DNA from: Thomasclavelia spiroformis | GTDB taxonomy: Bacteria > Bacillota_I > Bacilli_A > Erysipelotrichales > Coprobacillaceae | Direction: 5' to 3' | NCBI GenBank assembly: GCA_018369555.1 | Contig: JAGZCC010000011.1 | Coordinates: 1 to 46,258, forward strand | DNA: 46,258 nt | Shown: piece by piece, positions 43,917 through 46,258 of the stretch | Position numbering within the stretch: the stretch's first letter is position 1 | Layout of the letters: each line of letters starts with the position of its first letter | Notes under the pieces: model-generated | What the model saw: the letters and a program-made list of their open reading frames with translations, nothing else | Database searches by the model: none | Told to the model about the DNA's origin: nothing | Position numbers and translations under genes: made by a program

Positions 43917-45209
43917 CTAACATTTTAATAATTGATAAAAACTTTTATCGCCTAAATAAACAGCTTGTTTGTTTAATTCATCTTCAATTCTAAGTAATTG
44001 ATTGTATTTAGCAATACGATCTGTTCTTGAAGCTGAACCTGTTTTAATTTGACCAGCATTTGTTGCTACTGCTATATCTGCAATCGTTGTGTCTTCGCTT
44101 TCTCCAGAACGGTGAGAAATAACAGCTGTGTAATTAGCTTTTTGTGCCATTTCGATAGCTTCTAATGTTTCTGTTAATGTTCCAATTTGATTAACTTTGA
44201 TCAAAATAGAATTAGCAACTCCTTTTTCAATTCCTTGTTTTAAACGTGATGTGTTAGTTACAAAGAAATCATCACCAACTAATTGAACTTTATTTCCTAA
44301 TTTTTTAGTTAAATAATCCCAGCCATCCCAATCATCTTGGTCTAAACCATCTTCAATTGAAACAATTGGATACTTACTACATAATTCATCATAGAAATCA
44401 ACTAATTCTTTAGATGTAAATTCCCTATTACCTTCTCCAGGTAAAACATATTTACCATCATGATAAAACTCACTACTTGCAACATCCATTGCTAGTTTTA
44501 TATCTTTACCAGGTTCGTATCCAGCTTTTTTTACTGCTTCTAAAATTGTTTTAATAGCATCTTCATTTGAAGCAAGATTAGGTGCAAAGCCACCTTCATC
44601 ACCAACAGCAGTATTCAATCCTTTTGTTTTTAAAACTGCTTTTAATGCATGGAATACTTCTGCTCCCATTCTAATTGCTTCTTTAAAGGTTGGTGCACTA
44701 ACAGGCATGATCATGAATTCTTGAAAATCAACATTGTTATCAGCATGAGCTCCACCATTAATAATATTCATCATTGGTGTTGGTAAAATATGACTATTAA
44801 CACCTCCAATGTAACGATATAAAGACATATTTAAACTTTTGGCAGCACACTTAGCTACTGCCAAAGATACTCCTAAAATAGCATTAGCGCCCAATTTACC
44901 TTTATTTTTAGTACCATCTAGTTCAATCATTTTAGTATCGATTTGTCTTTGAGCAGTTACTTCCATATCTAATAATGCTGGTGCAATAATTTCATTTACG
45001 TTATTTACAGCTTTACTAACTCCTAGACCTAAATAACGCTTTTTATCACCATCACGAAGCTCTACTGCTTCATAAATTCCTGTTGATGCGCCACTTGGAA
45101 CAATTGCTCTTGCAAATGCACCACATTCACTACTTACCTCTACTTCAACAGTAGGATTTCCTCTTGAATCTAATACTTCTCGAGCATATATACTTTTAAT
45201 TTTATGCAT
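43917..45209 (-). CDS. eno: Enolase
   Basis: Glycolytic 2-phosphoglycerate dehydratase. It has 430 residues, full length. YAREVLDSRGNPTVEVEV (8-25), the Mg-binding SIEDGLDQDDW and the signature LIKVNQIGTLTET with SHRSGESEDTTIAD are all present. GGAGG precedes the ATG. It is transcribed alone, not with the other glycolytic genes, from a promoter overlapped by two dyads. Confidence 0.98.
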   Translation of the reverse strand: MHKIKSIYAREVLDSRGNPTVEVEVSSECGAFARAIVPSGASTGIYEAVELRDGDKKRYLGLGVSKAVNNVNEIIAPALLDMEVTAQRQIDTKMIELDGTKNKGKLGANAILGVSLAVAKCAAKSLNMSLYRYIGGVNSHILPTPMMNIINGGAHADNNVDFQEFMIMPVSAPTFKEAIRMGAEVFHALKAVLKTKGLNTAVGDEGGFAPNLASNEDAIKTILEAVKKAGYEPGKDIKLAMDVASSEFYHDGKYVLPGEGNREFTSKELVDFYDELCSKYPIVSIEDGLDQDDWDGWDYLTKKLGNKVQLVGDDFFVTNTSRLKQGIEKGVANSILIKVNQIGTLTETLEAIEMAQKANYTAVISHRSGESEDTTIADIAVATNAGQIKTGSASRTDRIAKYNQLLRIEDELNKQAVYLGDKSFYQLLKC

Positions 45210-45232
45210 TAATTTTCCTCCTTTTGATTTTT

Positions 45233-45257
45233 TAAATCAGGTGACTAAGCTGATTTA
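45233..45257 (-). promoter_or_regulatory. Hairpin in the eno leader
   Basis: TAAATCAG (45233-45240) pairs with CTGATTTA (45250-45257) across a 9-nt loop, about 25 nt upstream of the eno start codon on the transcript. Confidence 0.4.
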
Positions 45258-45278
45258 GAAAAAATCATTTATTCACAC
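45255..45278 (+). repeat. Degenerate copy of the NifU-like gene start (24-nt direct repeat, copy 1)
   Basis: Matches 45515-45538 at 23 of 24 positions. The single difference changes the start ATG to ATC. A shared GTGACTA motif also precedes both copies. Confidence 0.8.
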
Positions 45279-45280
45279 AG

Positions 45281-45322
45281 AGTTAGTTGTTTCTAACTAA
45301 TTACAGGTTAGCATAATCTAAC
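45281..45322. promoter_or_regulatory. Two GTTAG-N6-CTAAC dyads over the eno promoter
   Basis: Dyad 1 is at 45282-45297 and dyad 2 at 45307-45322, with identical half-sites, identical 6-nt spacers in length and 25 bp between centres. Dyad 2 covers the predicted eno -10; dyad 1 covers the predicted first transcribed bases. This is the layout of a repressor operator pair. Confidence 0.55.
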
Positions 45323-45337
45323 TATAGTTTCAAGCAA
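45310..45337 (-). promoter_or_regulatory. Predicted promoter of eno
   Basis: On the minus strand TTGCTT (45337-45332), 16 nt, TATGCT (45315-45310). Confidence 0.5.
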
Positions 45338-45415
45338 TTTATAAAAATATTTTTATTTTTTAATTTTTCTAAAAAAAAATTTGTCGATTTTCTTAGTTTT
45401 CTAGTTGAAGTTTCA

Positions 45416-45444
45416 TTGACTTTAAAGCATCTTTATTCTATACT
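45416..45444 (+). promoter_or_regulatory. Sigma-A promoter of the NifU-like gene
   Basis: TTGACT (45416-45421), 17 nt, TATACT (45439-45444). Transcription would begin near 45451, leaving a leader of about 73 nt. Confidence 0.75.
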
Positions 45445-45450
45445 TTACTC

Positions 45451-45492
45451 AGGTGATTTTAGTTCGCCTTAAAATAGTGTGACTAGCTATTT
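45451..45492 (+). promoter_or_regulatory. Two-hairpin 5' leader of the NifU-like gene
   Basis: AGGTGA (45451-45456) pairs with TCGCCT (45464-45469, one G-U), and AAATAG (45472-45477) pairs with CTATTT (45487-45492). The first hairpin starts exactly at the predicted transcription start. A 5'-stabilising structure or a regulatory RNA are both possible. Confidence 0.4.
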
Positions 45493-45514
45493 ATAATCGA
45501 AAACACGAAGGGAG

Positions 45515-45538
45515 TTAGAAAAAATGATTTATTCACAC
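45515..45538 (+). repeat. 24-nt direct repeat, copy 2 (intact start region of the NifU-like gene)
   Basis: Spans the spacer after the ribosome-binding site and the first five codons of the NifU-like gene. 23 of 24 bases match 45255-45278. Confidence 0.8.
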
Positions 45539-46216
45539 GAAGTAGAAGAAATGTGTTGTGTCAAACAAGGTGCTTCACATGGTTGTGCTCCAATTCCTGA
45601 AGAAGGAAAATGGGTATATTCTAGAGAAATTAAAGATATCTCTGGTTTAACACATGGTATTGGTTGGTGTGCTCCTCAACAAGGTGCTTGTAAATTAACA
45701 TTAAATGTTAAAGAAGGTATTATTGAAGAAGCATTAATCGAAACTATTGGATGTTCAGGAATGACTCACTCTGCAGCTATGGCTTCAGAAGCATTAGTTG
45801 GTAAAACTTTATTAGAAGGTTTAAATACTGACTTAGTTTGTGATGCTATTAATACTGCAATGAGAGAATTATTCTTACAAATTGTTTATGGACGTACTCA
45901 ATCTGCATTCTCTGAAGGTGGTTTACCTGTTGGTGCTGGATTAGAAGATTTAGGTAAAGGATTAAGAAGTATGACTGGTACTGCTTATTCTACTAAAGCT
46001 AAAGGTCCTCGTTACTTAGAATTAACTGAAGGATATATCAACAGAATCGCATTAGATGAAAATAATGAAATTATTGGTTATGAATTCACTAACTTAGGTA
46101 GAATGATGGATATGGTTAAAGCTGGAAAAGATGCTAATGAAGCAATCAAAGAAGCTACAGGAACTTATGGTAGATTCGATGATGCTGCTAAGTACATCGA
46201 TCCAAGAAAGGAATAA
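45524..46216 (+). CDS. NifU/IscU-like iron-sulfur scaffold protein of the GGGtGRT pair
   Basis: 230 residues. The segment ETIGCSGMTHSAAMASEALVGKTL (around 73-96) follows the IscU/NifU_N core, in which the cysteine of the G-C-x-x-x motif is a cluster ligand (C77 here). Further cysteines are C11, C12, C21, C49, C56 and C106. The extra N-terminal cysteine-rich stretch and the C-terminal extension are absent from classical IscU (about 130-140 residues). Family members occur in anaerobic Firmicutes directly upstream of a GGGtGRT-family gene, as here. Their biochemical role is not established to my knowledge. AGGGAG lies 9 nt before the ATG. Confidence 0.85.
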   Translation: MIYSHEVEEMCCVKQGASHGCAPIPEEGKWVYSREIKDISGLTHGIGWCAPQQGACKLTLNVKEGIIEEALIETIGCSGMTHSAAMASEALVGKTLLEGLNTDLVCDAINTAMRELFLQIVYGRTQSAFSEGGLPVGAGLEDLGKGLRSMTGTAYSTKAKGPRYLELTEGYINRIALDENNEIIGYEFTNLGRMMDMVKAGKDANEAIKEATGTYGRFDDAAKYIDPRKE

Positions 46217-46231
46217 TAGGAGGGTACGAAA

Positions 46232-46258
46232 ATGGCATTATTTGAAAGTTATGAAAGA
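46232..46258 (+). CDS. GGGtGRT-family protein, 5' end only
   Basis: ATG at 46232, with AGGAGGG 7 nt upstream, gives MALFESYER before the window ends. This is the start I recognise for the GGGtGRT protein family (about 330 residues, named for an internal glycine-rich motif), and it is the expected downstream partner of the NifU-like gene. The rest of the gene is outside the window. The gap from the preceding stop is 15 nt, so the two are one operon. Confidence 0.75.

Noticed and set aside
1..46258. CRISPR array, tRNA or rRNA genes, insertion sequences
   Set aside because: I looked for spaced direct repeats, tRNA cloverleaf consensus blocks and transposase motifs and saw none.

Overview
The window is a low-GC (visibly well under 35%), gene-dense chromosomal segment of a spore-forming Firmicute. 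Two alpha/beta-type small acid-soluble spore proteins, a SpoVB-like flippase, a CcpA-type regulator, T-box leaders and Bacillus-like gene clusters support this. The very low GC and an SMC protein with short arms suggest a gut Erysipelotrichia-type bacterium (Thomasclavelia/Erysipelatoclostridium-like); that placement is inference. I see no prophage, insertion sequence, CRISPR array, rRNA or tRNA.

Layout. 1-2.7 kb: a LysR regulator, a CinA-like protein that lacks a recognisable amidase domain, and a NimA-type flavin/PLP-oxidase-fold protein. 2.7-11.0 kb (minus strand): one tightly packed unit, response regulator - histidine kinase - xpt - smc - ftsY - ylxM - ffh, joining a two-component system to purine salvage, chromosome condensation and the signal recognition particle. 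11.1-15.0 kb: a large membrane-anchored unknown, nrnA and ackA. 15.2-15.7 kb: a GNAT acetyltransferase pseudogene with two frameshifts. 15.8-20.5 kb: two SASP genes with matching sigma-G-like promoters, then thiI, its cysteine desulfurase and ezrA, the same neighbourhood as in Bacillus subtilis.

20.6-25.6 kb: a glutamine-amidotransferase/dehydrogenase pair, a DMT transporter, ribF, truB and a TtcA-like tRNA thiolase. 25.7-27.7 kb: an AT-rich gap, then tyrS with a tyrosine T-box. 27.8-29.0 kb: two acetyltransferases, one Vat-like. 29.1-36.6 kb: hisS-aspS-pepP-murC-ytxG-ytxH-ccpA behind a T-box whose specifier loop contains overlapping Asp (GAC) and His (CAC) codons; it ends at a terminator with a 20-U tract. 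37-43.3 kb: the conserved rel-apt-recJ-comN-spoVB block. 43.3-46.3 kb: an MntR/DtxR regulator, enolase, and a divergent NifU-like scaffold gene followed by the first codons of a GGGtGRT-family gene.

How the genes work together: most are housekeeping (translation, RNA modification, protein targeting, cell wall, stringent response). Regulation is mainly by intrinsic terminators, T-boxes and extended -10 promoters. The least explained part is the eno / NifU-like divergent region, with a near-perfect 24-nt duplication and two identical GTTAG-N6-CTAAC dyads over the eno promoter, feeding a conserved but functionally undescribed gene pair.
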